From Anaerolineae bacterium (lineage in GTDB: Bacteria > Chloroflexota > Anaerolineae > Anaerolineales > Villigracilaceae): 5,413 nucleotides of DNA. The DNA is taken from assembly GCA_003694975.1 (NCBI GenBank), contig RFJH01000127.1, positions 1 through 5,413 of the forward strand. The letters are read 5' to 3'. The translations under genes were made by a program, and so were the position numbers. The notes under the pieces are model-generated. The model saw only the letters and a list, made by a program, of their open reading frames with translations, did no database searches and was not told the origin of the DNA. Numbering within the stretch: the stretch's first letter is position 1; each line of letters starts with the position of its first letter. Positions 1-5,236 of the stretch are shown one piece after another.

Positions 1-763
1 GGGCGATGGTCTCTCCGGTTGCCATGTGCAGCCGTCCACCGTATGCCTGCACCAGTTTCTCCGCTTGCAGCACGTCTTCCGGCGTTCCAAAGGCGATCAG
101 ACGGTGGTTGAGGAGCATGATGCGGTCGAAGTGACGGGCGGCCTGGTCCAGGTCGTGCGTGGCGACCATCAGGGTCACGCCCCGGTTCTGGAGTTCGTCC
201 AGCAGGGACAGGACCTCTCGCTGGGCCGGAGCATCCAGGCCGGTGAGGGGTTCGTCCATCAGCATCAGTTCGGCTTCCTGCGCCAGGGCGCGGGCGATGA
301 ACATGCGTTGTTGCTGTCCGCCGGAGAGTTGACCGATTTGCCGGTCGGCGAGTTCGCGCAGGCCGACCGTCTCCAGGGCCTCGTGGACGAGGGCCCAATC
401 GCGTCGTTTCGGCCAGCCCAGGGGGCCCAGTTTGGCGATGCGTCCCATCATCACCACGTCCGCCACGCTGACCGGGAAATCCCAGTCCACCTGGCTGCGC
501 TGAGGGATATAGGCGATGCACACGTGACCATGTGGCCCGGAGCCGAAGACGCGCACTTCCCCTTCGGTAGGGGAGAGCACGCCCGCAACGACCTTGAACA
601 GGGTGCTTTTTCCGGCGCCGTTTGGTCCCACCACGGCGACGCGCTCGCCGATGTGGAGATGGAAGGTAATCTCTTCCAGTGCCGTGCGTCCGTCGTAGCG
701 GACGCTCAGTTTGCGCACGTCCAGGATGGGTTGGTCTTCCTGGTGGTGGAAGTGAGGGTACAT
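1..763 (-). CDS. Zinc/manganese-type ABC transporter ATP-binding protein (3' end beyond window)
   Basis: This is the cytoplasmic ATPase that powers import of a divalent metal (Zn2+ or Mn2+, ZnuC/MntB/TroB type). My translation gives 254 complete codons before the window edge. All ABC motifs are present in order: Walker A GPNGAGKST (46-54), Q-loop with Gln88 (IPQRSQVDWDFPVSV, typical of the metal-importer branch), signature LSGGQQQR (146-153), Walker B LMLMDEP (166-172), D-loop GLD (175-177) and switch His203 (ATHD). Family members are usually about 250-270 residues, so few residues should be missing. The start is the ATG at 763; no clear ribosome binding site precedes it, and no better in-frame start is seen upstream. 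The N-terminus MYPHFHHQEDQ has three histidines ahead of the ABC fold, which could touch metal, but this is speculative. It lies 125 bp downstream of the substrate-binding protein gene on the same strand, which supports a shared transporter. Zn versus Mn specificity cannot be decided. Confidence 0.95.
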   Translation of the reverse strand, partial: MYPHFHHQEDQPILDVRKLSVRYDGRTALEEITFHLHIGERVAVVGPNGAGKSTLFKVVAGVLSPTEGEVRVFGSGPHGHVCIAYIPQRSQVDWDFPVSVADVVMMGRIAKLGPLGWPKRRDWALVHEALETVGLRELADRQIGQLSGGQQQRMFIARALAQEAELMLMDEPLTGLDAPAQREVLSLLDELQNRGVTLMVATHDLDQAARHFDRIMLLNHRLIAFGTPEDVLQAEKLVQAYGGRLHMATGETIA

Positions 764-791
764 GGCCTGAGGGGGGTGGGGAGATGATGGC

Positions 792-811
792 GGTCGGAGT
801 GAATTTCTACT
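792..811. repeat. Degraded third copy of the 20-bp palindrome
   Basis: This segment matches the perfect copies at 833-852 and 870-889 at 16 of 20 positions. The mismatches break the palindrome, because the left arm reads GGTCGGAGT and the right arm ATTTCTACT. It overlaps the stop codon of the mini-ORF at 807-866, just as the copy at 870-889 touches the stop codon of the metal-binding protein gene. It is most simply a decayed or diverged member of the same repeat family. Confidence 0.6.
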
Positions 812-866
812 TCAATGCTTCGGCGATGATGCGGTCGAAATGAATTTCGACCCCGGGCTTTGGCAT
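807..866 (-). pseudogene. 19-codon mini-ORF ending in a duplicated tail of the metal-binding protein gene
   Basis: On the minus strand this reads MPKPGVEIHFDRIIAEALK followed by TAG. Its last 22 bases match the last 22 bases of the upstream substrate-binding protein gene at 20 positions, giving IIAEALK-stop against AIVEALK-stop. The middle of the ORF, VEIHFD, is the palindromic repeat at 833-852 read in frame. No ribosome binding site is seen before the ATG at 866, and the peptide resembles no protein I know. The simplest reading is a remnant: either the old 3' end of the metal-binding protein gene, displaced when a repeat element entered, or the tail of a lost second copy. A short translated peptide cannot be excluded. 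The copy-number relation is seen directly; the history is inferred. Confidence 0.5.
833..852. repeat. 20-bp palindrome, first perfect copy
   Basis: The sequence GGTCGAAATGAATTTCGACC has two perfect 9-bp arms around a 2-bp centre. As RNA it could fold into an 8-bp stem with a 4-base loop. It is identical to the copy at 870-889, 37 bp away start to start, with a 17-bp spacer between them. There is no T-run beside it, so it is not a standard intrinsic terminator. It could be a REP-like mobile palindrome, an mRNA-stabilising intercistronic hairpin, or an operator for a dimeric repressor such as a Zur/MntR-type metal sensor. I do not recognise it as a known operator consensus. Confidence 0.85.
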
Positions 867-869
867 TTT

Positions 870-889
870 GGTCGAAATGAATTTCGACC
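870..889. repeat. 20-bp palindrome, second perfect copy, abutting a stop codon
   Basis: This copy is base-for-base identical to the one at 833-852. On the minus strand its first G is the last base of the TAG stop codon of the metal-binding protein gene, so the palindrome begins exactly where the coding sequence ends. That position puts an 8-9 bp hairpin directly at the 3' end of that reading frame. It could protect the upstream message from 3' exonucleases and lower expression of the downstream ATPase relative to the binding protein, as intercistronic REP hairpins do in other bacterial transport operons. This role is inferred. Confidence 0.85.
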
Positions 890-1794
890 TACTTTAATGC
901 TTCGACGATGGCAGAGACATTATAGCGCATGAACGCCAGGTAACTTCCTGCTTCTCCGGTCGGTTCGCTCAGAGAGCCGGTGTAGACGCGCACCAACCGC
1001 ACGCCGGTATCCGCGGCGATTTGTTCCGCCAGCGCCGAATTGACGTTGGCGCCGACGAAGATGGCCGGCACCTCGTACTGCCGAATGGTATCTTCCAGGG
1101 TGGCCAGTTCGCGGGCCGATGGCGCGGCGTCCGTGCTGAACGAGGCGATGACCGCCCCGATTTGCTCGAAGCCGTACTCCTGAGCGAAGTACCCGAAAAC
1201 GGCGTGGTCGGTGACCAGTTTGCGACGTGCGGGAGGGATTTGCGTCACCTGTTCACGAATCCAGGCGTCCAGAGCACGCAGTTCCCCGGCGTAGGCTTCG
1301 GCGTTGGCGCGGTAGTCTTCGGCGTGGGCCGGATCGGCTTCGGTGAGCGCGCGGGTGATGTTTTCGACCCAGACGAGAACGTTGTTCGGGTCCATCCAGG
1401 TGTGTGGATCGCCCGTCCCGTGTTCGTCGCCTCCTGGGAGAGGGAGCAGGGCGATGCCTTCGGAGACCTCGACGAGGCGCGCCTTACCCCCGGCGCTCTC
1501 CAGGAGAGGAGGCAGGAACGCCTCCAGGCCGGCGCCGTTGGCAAAGACGACCTCCGCCTCGGCCACGGCGGCGAGGTCCTGTGGACGCGGCTCGAAGGCA
1601 TGGGGGTCCACGCCGACGGGCAGGAGGGTGGTGAGGGCGATATGCTCGCCTCCTACCTGGTGGACGACGTCGGCGACGAGGGTCGTCGTGGCGACGACGC
1701 GAAGCCTCTCCTCAGGCGATGGGGTCGCGTGAGGGCCGCAGGATGCCACCGCGAGGGGCACGGCGGCGAGCAGGAGCAGGAGGGGCTTTCGCAT
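889..1794 (-). CDS. Metal ABC transporter substrate-binding lipoprotein (ZnuA/TroA/MntC family)
   Basis: This 301-residue protein captures Zn2+ or Mn2+ outside the membrane and hands it to the ABC permease. It begins with a lipoprotein signal: MRK, a Leu-rich core, and a lipobox VASC with Cys19 as the predicted lipidation site. The cluster A-I fold follows. Three metal-binding histidines are visible: His65 in VDPHAFEP, His131 in DPHTWMDP and His197 in VTDHAVFGYF. Their spacing matches TroA/ZnuA, and a His rather than Glu at the third site leans toward the zinc-type arrangement. The long His-rich loop of many ZnuA proteins is absent; only a short GGDEHGTGDPH segment is there. The usual fourth acidic ligand near the C-terminus (DSL in many homologues) appears to be Gly273 in YTGSLS. 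It starts 15 bp after the rhodanese gene with no strong ribosome binding site and precedes the ATPase gene. Family assignment is firm; the metal is not. Confidence 0.95.
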   Translation of the reverse strand: MRKPLLLLLAAVPLAVASCGPHATPSPEERLRVVATTTLVADVVHQVGGEHIALTTLLPVGVDPHAFEPRPQDLAAVAEAEVVFANGAGLEAFLPPLLESAGGKARLVEVSEGIALLPLPGGDEHGTGDPHTWMDPNNVLVWVENITRALTEADPAHAEDYRANAEAYAGELRALDAWIREQVTQIPPARRKLVTDHAVFGYFAQEYGFEQIGAVIASFSTDAAPSARELATLEDTIRQYEVPAIFVGANVNSALAEQIAADTGVRLVRVYTGSLSEPTGEAGSYLAFMRYNVSAIVEALK

Positions 1795-1809
1795 GAGGCT
1801 GTGGGGGCG

Positions 1810-2286
1810 CTACGGGCCGCTGACGACCGGATAGCCCGCGCTGCGCCAGGTCTTCACGCCACCGGCCATGCTGGTGACGCGGGGAAACCCCGCATCGAGC
1901 AGGATATCGCGCCCGACCTGACTGCGATTCCCGGAGCGGCAGACGACCACGATTTCCCGGTCGCGCGGCACCTCGTCCAGGCGGTTCGGGAGTTCATCAA
2001 GAGGGATCAGGGTCGCGTTGGGGATGTGGTACTCGTTCCATTCTTCGACGGTACGCACGTCCAGGAAGAAGGCACCGGCCTGGTATTTCTCATAGGCCTG
2101 GTCTACGGAGATCTCCGGCGGGAGGGCGGATGCGCCGCTCCGGTTGCCGGTCAGTGCGATGAGCACGAAGGCCAGCGCGGCGACGGCCAGGATGCCCAGT
2201 TGGACGGCGGGGCGACGCAGGATGGCGCCGAGAGAGGGCTTTCGCCGTCTGCGCGTTCGGCGGCGTGAGGATGTTCGACGAGACAT
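1810..2286 (-). CDS. Membrane-anchored rhodanese-like protein, predicted outward-facing
   Basis: This 158-residue protein is a single-domain rhodanese (sulfur transfer or thiol chemistry through a catalytic cysteine). Residues 1-25 are extremely basic, with repeated Arg clusters. A hydrophobic segment at about 27-45 (AVQLGILAVAALAFVLIAL) follows. By the positive-inside rule the N-terminus is cytoplasmic and the rhodanese domain at about 57-155 is outside. The domain shows the DVRTVEEW motif (76-83), HIPNA (87-91) and the active loop CRSGNRS with Cys116, the protein's only cysteine, then the closing AGGVKTW motif (141-147). The start ATG has a strong AAGGAGG just upstream. It lies 29 bp after the deacetylase gene and 15 bp before the metal-binding lipoprotein gene, so it is probably cotranscribed with both. 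A role in sulfide, thiosulfate or persulfide handling at the cell surface is plausible, but the substrate is unknown. Confidence 0.93.
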   Translation of the reverse strand: MSRRTSSRRRTRRRRKPSLGAILRRPAVQLGILAVAALAFVLIALTGNRSGASALPPEISVDQAYEKYQAGAFFLDVRTVEEWNEYHIPNATLIPLDELPNRLDEVPRDREIVVVCRSGNRSQVGRDILLDAGFPRVTSMAGGVKTWRSAGYPVVSGP

Positions 2287-2290
2287 GATT

Positions 2291-2297
2291 CCTCCTT
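2291..2297 (-). promoter_or_regulatory. Strong ribosome binding site for the rhodanese gene
   Basis: On the minus strand AAGGAGG lies 4 bases before the ATG at 2286. It is the strongest Shine-Dalgarno match inside the minus-strand gene row. It indicates that this gene restarts translation independently, whereas the two genes above it are joined by ATGA overlaps. Confidence 0.8.
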
Positions 2298-2315
2298 CGG
2301 AAGGGGTCTATGCCA

Positions 2316-3203
2316 TTAGATGGGAGGCGAGGGGAAAGGTTGCACGGCGCCGCGCCCGCGCGCCAGTCTGACCTGGCGCAGGGCCGTCTGTCGTGCCGCC
2401 GCACACATCTCGCCCATGTGGACGAAACGATAGCCCTGTTCTTGCAGCCTGATCAGGACGCGCTCGAAGATGTCCATCCCCCGTTGGGCGTTGCGCAGGA
2501 TGGCGCGCTTCTCCAGCCCTCTGACGCCGTCATCGAACTTCGGACGGTAGAGATCGTGAGGATGGGAGAGGAAGACGGCCATGTCGGGGAGGGGGAAAAG
2601 CGCCAGCAGGGCGCGGTAGGCCCGCCAGCCGAGGAGTTTGACGTAACTCAGGGCGAACATCACCCGCACGGTGGGCAAGGCAGTGATGGGACATTCCATC
2701 AGGTCGGCGCCCTCTCGTGTGACGCGAAAGGGTACGATGGGCATGTGGGGGTTCCAGTAGCCGTTCTTCCCAAAGCGGATGGAGGGGTAGAGACTGGAAT
2801 CAAAACGAAAGCCGTAATCCATCAGGGCGTGCAGGCCTTCCGCCGTAATGGCTCCGATGGGAGCGCGGAACCCCGCCGGGTCCTTGCCGAGGAACTCCCG
2901 GAAGGTCTGCACGGCGAGGCGGATTTCCGCGCGTGTGCAGGCCGTGCGCGGGTCGTGACGGTGGGAGTGTACGCCGAACTCGGTGGGGATGCGCTTTGCC
3001 AGTTCCAGGATGTCCGCGCCGTATCGCTCCAGCACGGAGGTGACCAGGAAGGCGGTCAGGCGCACGTCGTGCTTCTCCAGGATGCGGACGTAGCGCTCCA
3101 GGAGGTCGGGTTCATCGAAGAGGCGGATGCGTCCCCGGGAGTTCGCCAGATCGGCTTCCACATCCAGCGTGATGCAGGCCAGTTTTTGGGGAGGCGATGT
3201 CAT
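2316..3203 (-). CDS. Polysaccharide deacetylase (NodB homology domain, carbohydrate esterase family 4 type)
   Basis: This 295-residue protein has the NodB fold that removes N- or O-acetyl groups from glycans with a bound metal ion. Motif 1 is TLDVEAD with the catalytic-base candidate Asp14 in the DVE form seen in exopolysaccharide-type deacetylases. Motif 2 is HSHRHD with metal-ligand candidates His79 and His83. Motif 3 is RAPIG (113-117), motif 4 is DSSLYP (135-140) and motif 5 is LSHPHD (212-217). No signal peptide is visible, so it probably acts in the cytoplasm or at its inner face, on a lipid-linked or nucleotide-linked precursor. The chosen ATG at 3203 overlaps the methyltransferase stop as ATGA. 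The frame stays open 53 codons further upstream, but that extension runs through the methyltransferase gene and looks non-coding. The C-terminal tail from about 265 is Arg-rich and not conserved-looking. The exact glycan is unknown. Confidence 0.92.
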   Translation of the reverse strand: MTSPPQKLACITLDVEADLANSRGRIRLFDEPDLLERYVRILEKHDVRLTAFLVTSVLERYGADILELAKRIPTEFGVHSHRHDPRTACTRAEIRLAVQTFREFLGKDPAGFRAPIGAITAEGLHALMDYGFRFDSSLYPSIRFGKNGYWNPHMPIVPFRVTREGADLMECPITALPTVRVMFALSYVKLLGWRAYRALLALFPLPDMAVFLSHPHDLYRPKFDDGVRGLEKRAILRNAQRGMDIFERVLIRLQEQGYRFVHMGEMCAAARQTALRQVRLARGRGAVQPFPSPPI

Positions 3204-3892
3204 GGCTGGGGCAGGTTGGTGGCGAAGTAAGTCTTGATGCGGCGCGTGAACCAGATTCCCTCGAATCCGGCCTGTGCGGCGAGGTGGCGAAATTCCCGGC
3301 GCGAGTAGAGGTACACGCCCGGACAACGGTTGACCTTGATGTAGACCTGGCGCAGGTACCACGTGAGCACGTCGCGTTTGCGGGCGAGGTCGGGGAAATC
3401 GAAGAGGATGTAACGCGTCCGCAGGTTGCGCAGGAAGGCCAGCAGGGACGGGGCATCGAAGTATTCGATGACGCCCAGGGCGGTGACCAGGTCAACCTGA
3501 GGGAGTGGCCGTTCGGGGTGGATTACGTCGGCGACGAAGAAGGTCATTTTTTCGGGGGTCTCGCTTTCGGCGCGGCGGCGGTTGGCGATTTCGATGGCTT
3601 CGGCGGAGATATCTACGCCGGTGACGTGGGCCGCGCCGGCCTCCAGAAGACGCAACGCGAAGCGCCCCGAGGCGCAGCCGACATCCAGGACGCGCAGCCC
3701 GCGCAGATGAGGGCGCAGGACCTCCAGGGCGGCGTCCATGCGGCGGTACATGTCGTCGCGGCGGAAGAGGGAGGAAAGACGGTCCCACCAGGAGGGCGGT
3801 TGCAGATAGCGGTCGTCGTAGTAGGCGCCGGCTTCCCAACTGAGGACGTGCTTCTCCCAATACTCGCCGATTTTGGATTTGACAGGGGTCAT
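3200..3892 (-). CDS. Class I SAM-dependent methyltransferase
   Basis: This 230-residue protein transfers a methyl group from S-adenosylmethionine to an unidentified acceptor. The Rossmann core shows motif I VLDVGCASGRF (68-78), the ribose-binding acidic residue Asp94 in GVDIS, Asp122 in FFVADV, and a motif IV region DLVTALGVIEYF (134-145). The N-terminal helix region IGEYWEKHVLSWEAGAYYDDRYLQPP is rich in aromatic residues and may shape the acceptor site. The ATG at 3892 forms an ATGA overlap with the exonuclease stop, and GGAG lies 6 bases upstream. The frame is open further upstream but there it overlaps the exonuclease gene, so the shorter start is preferred. Its stop overlaps the deacetylase start in the same way. 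Coupling to a deacetylase suggests a glycan, lipid or quinone-like small-molecule substrate more than a nucleic acid, but this is inference. Confidence 0.92.
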   Translation of the reverse strand: MTPVKSKIGEYWEKHVLSWEAGAYYDDRYLQPPSWWDRLSSLFRRDDMYRRMDAALEVLRPHLRGLRVLDVGCASGRFALRLLEAGAAHVTGVDISAEAIEIANRRRAESETPEKMTFFVADVIHPERPLPQVDLVTALGVIEYFDAPSLLAFLRNLRTRYILFDFPDLARKRDVLTWYLRQVYIKVNRCPGVYLYSRREFRHLAAQAGFEGIWFTRRIKTYFATNLPQP

Positions 3893-5154
3893 GGTGTGCT
3901 CCGTGAGGGGGATTGTTTCCGGCGCAGCCTCTCGGCGCGATGACGCAGTTCCTGCCGATAGCGGGCGCGCGCTCGCGGCGGGAGATGGCCGTTCTCCACC
4001 AGCGCCGTCGCCTGGCCGGTCCAGTGGAGGGCGGCGGCGAAATCTCGCACGCGGTGCTCGTAATACTTCGCCAGTTCCACGCAGGCGTAGACGTGACCGC
4101 GCGCCGCGGCCTGCTCCCACCAGCGAACGGCCTCCGCCAGGTCGCCACGGCGCTTCTGCAGGATGGAGAGCCTGCGCACCGCCGACCAGTAATCGGCCTC
4201 CGTCAGGTCTTCTTTTTCCAGGCCGCGTTCGTAAAGACGGGCGGCTTGCTCCCAATGCCCCAGGTCTTCGTAGAGACGGGCGATGGCGATCAGGTCGAGG
4301 CCGTGCTCCACACGGCCATCCGCCAGAGGGTCCTCCAGCAGGTGAGCGATGTGGGAGAGCAAGGCGGCCAGGGCGAGGATGTCCATGGCGTTGTGGTAGA
4401 ACACGCCTTTGAGCGGACGGGCGTCGCCGCTGTGGAGATAGTCAAAGTAGATGTAGGGAATTTCGTATCCCGGCACTTCTTCTTCGCCGCGCGGGGCGTC
4501 CAGGAGGTGCTCTTCGAGGAATTTCAGCGTGCGGCTGGGCAGGCGCGGTCGCCACAGGCGGCGTGCCAGGGGGAGCAAATCCAGGTGAAGGAGATCTCCC
4601 AAAGGCGACGGGACGCCGTACAGCGTGTAGCGCGTGCGTAGCAAAGGGAGGTCGAACGTCTTGCCGTTGTAGGTGACCACCGCTTCCGCCGGCGCCAGGA
4701 AGGCGGCCAGGGCCTCCAGCATGGCGGGCTCCTCGGCGGGGTCACGCAGGAAGAACTGCGCCAGGCGGAACGCCTCGCCCTCGAAGCGCCCGACGCCGAC
4801 CAGGAAGACATACGTCCCGGTGCCGCCGACGAGGCTGCTGGTCTCGGTATCCAGGAAGGCCAGGGACTCCAGGGGCAGTTCGCGCAGACGGGGTTCCCGC
4901 GCCCAGGCGGCGATGACCTCTAGCGGCGCGTTCGGGCGAATGGCCGCGCGTCCGTGGCGCTGCTCGGCAGGAAAGCGCTGCTCGTAGACGAATGCCTCGC
5001 CGGAAGGGGTTTGACGGGATTCGCCTGGGAGCAGGTCTTCGATTCGATAACGGGACGAAGGCTGCGGCGGAGTCCGATGCGGGTCTGCCGGGCCGAGGGA
5101 GACGCCCAGGGTTTTGAGACGTTCGAGCAGGGAATCGTCCAGATGAGGAGGCAT
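3889..5154 (-). CDS. YprB-type RNase H-fold exonuclease with C-terminal TPR/Sel1-like repeats
   Basis: This 421-residue protein joins a 3'-5' exonuclease-like domain to a helical repeat domain. Residues 1-90 form a linker-like N-terminus with YRIEDLLPG. The RNase H-like domain (about 95-275) has the acidic metal ligands Asp102 and Glu104 in LAFLDTETSSL, Asp168 in TYNGKTFDLPLL, and Asp258 in HNAMDILAL, with His254 in the position before the last Asp. The segment LHLDLLPLARRLW (189-201) and the SRTLKFLEEHLL helix fit the YprB/RNase_H_2 family. From about 280 to 390 there are helical pairs such as ARLYEDLGHWEQAARLYERGL and RGDLAEAVRWWEQAAARGH, with TPR/Sel1-type spacing. The extreme C-terminus is basic. 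It is the first gene of the minus-strand row. GAGG lies close before the ATG at 5154. Its substrate (DNA or RNA) is not known. Confidence 0.92.
   Translation of the reverse strand: MPPHLDDSLLERLKTLGVSLGPADPHRTPPQPSSRYRIEDLLPGESRQTPSGEAFVYEQRFPAEQRHGRAAIRPNAPLEVIAAWAREPRLRELPLESLAFLDTETSSLVGGTGTYVFLVGVGRFEGEAFRLAQFFLRDPAEEPAMLEALAAFLAPAEAVVTYNGKTFDLPLLRTRYTLYGVPSPLGDLLHLDLLPLARRLWRPRLPSRTLKFLEEHLLDAPRGEEEVPGYEIPYIYFDYLHSGDARPLKGVFYHNAMDILALAALLSHIAHLLEDPLADGRVEHGLDLIAIARLYEDLGHWEQAARLYERGLEKEDLTEADYWSAVRRLSILQKRRGDLAEAVRWWEQAAARGHVYACVELAKYYEHRVRDFAAALHWTGQATALVENGHLPPRARARYRQELRHRAERLRRKQSPSRSTP
3899..3902 (-). promoter_or_regulatory. Ribosome binding site inside the exonuclease gene for the methyltransferase
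   Basis: GGAG on the minus strand lies 6 bases before the ATG at 3892, within the last codons of the exonuclease gene. Together with the ATGA overlap it supports this ATG as the methyltransferase start over the longer open frame. Confidence 0.55.
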
Positions 5155-5161
5155 GTCCTCA

Positions 5162-5191
5162 ATTGTACCGCTTTCGGGGGGACGGTGACGA
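5162..5191 (-). promoter_or_regulatory. Possible promoter for the minus-strand gene row
   Basis: A -10-like TACAAT (5167-5162) and a -35-like TCGTCA (5191-5186, 4 of 6 matches to TTGACA) are 18 bp apart on the minus strand. Transcription would start about one base before the ATG at 5154, so the mRNA would be nearly leaderless. This conflicts with the GAGG close to the start codon, which would then lie outside the transcript. One of the two signals is therefore probably chance. Support is weak. Confidence 0.3.
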
Positions 5192-5207
5192 AGATTCGTG
5201 CTACACT
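5179..5207 (+). promoter_or_regulatory. Possible extended -10 promoter for the plus-strand decarboxylase-like gene
   Basis: TACACT at 5202-5207 is preceded by TG at 5199-5200 with one base between, which is an extended -10 arrangement. The -35 region 17 bp upstream (GGGACG at 5179-5184) matches TTGACA at only 3 of 6 positions. The predicted start near 5214 would give a leader of about 23 bases containing the GGAGGAG ribosome binding site. Confidence 0.4.
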
Positions 5208-5224
5208 ATGGGGCAAGTCAACGC

Positions 5225-5231
5225 GGAGGAG
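5225..5231 (+). promoter_or_regulatory. Ribosome binding site of the plus-strand gene
   Basis: GGAGGAG lies 5 bases before the ATG at 5237. It is a strong Shine-Dalgarno match and fixes that start codon. Confidence 0.8.
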
Positions 5232-5236
5232 TCGCC

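Noticed and set aside
117..134. An 18-base match (17 identities) between the ATPase gene and the repeat region at 826-843, both reading HFDRI
   Set aside because: The exact 14-base core could arise by chance in a window of this size and the match does not extend to the rest of the palindrome; it is not convincing evidence of shared origin.
26..787. A 253-codon plus-strand open frame over the ATPase gene
   Set aside because: The minus strand there encodes every ABC ATPase motif in order; the plus-strand product is composition-biased and unrecognisable.
792..889. Possible start of a CRISPR array
   Set aside because: There are only two perfect repeats plus one degraded copy, the repeats are short full palindromes, the spacers are 17 and 22 bp, and no cas gene is in the window.
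833..889. Intrinsic terminators formed by the palindromes
   Set aside because: The stems are moderately AT-rich at the centre and neither is followed by a T-run on either strand, so rho-independent termination is not supported.
1021..2268. A 415-codon open frame on the plus strand across the rhodanese and metal-binding protein genes
   Set aside because: It is antisense to two well-supported genes with full motif sets, resembles no family, and is explained by GC-rich codon usage on the other strand.
2290..2305. Short inverted repeat CCTTC-G-GAAGG between the deacetylase and rhodanese genes
   Set aside because: The arms are 5 bp with a one-base centre, which cannot form a stable hairpin, and the sequence is accounted for by the ribosome binding site.
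3204..3362. A 53-codon upstream extension of the deacetylase reading frame
   Set aside because: It lies wholly inside the methyltransferase gene, shows no signal peptide or conserved motif, and the ATGA overlap gives a natural start at 3203.
2310..3943. Two long plus-strand open frames (306 and 248 codons) opposite the deacetylase and methyltransferase
   Set aside because: Both are mirror images of real genes, lack recognisable domains and have no supporting ribosome binding sites.
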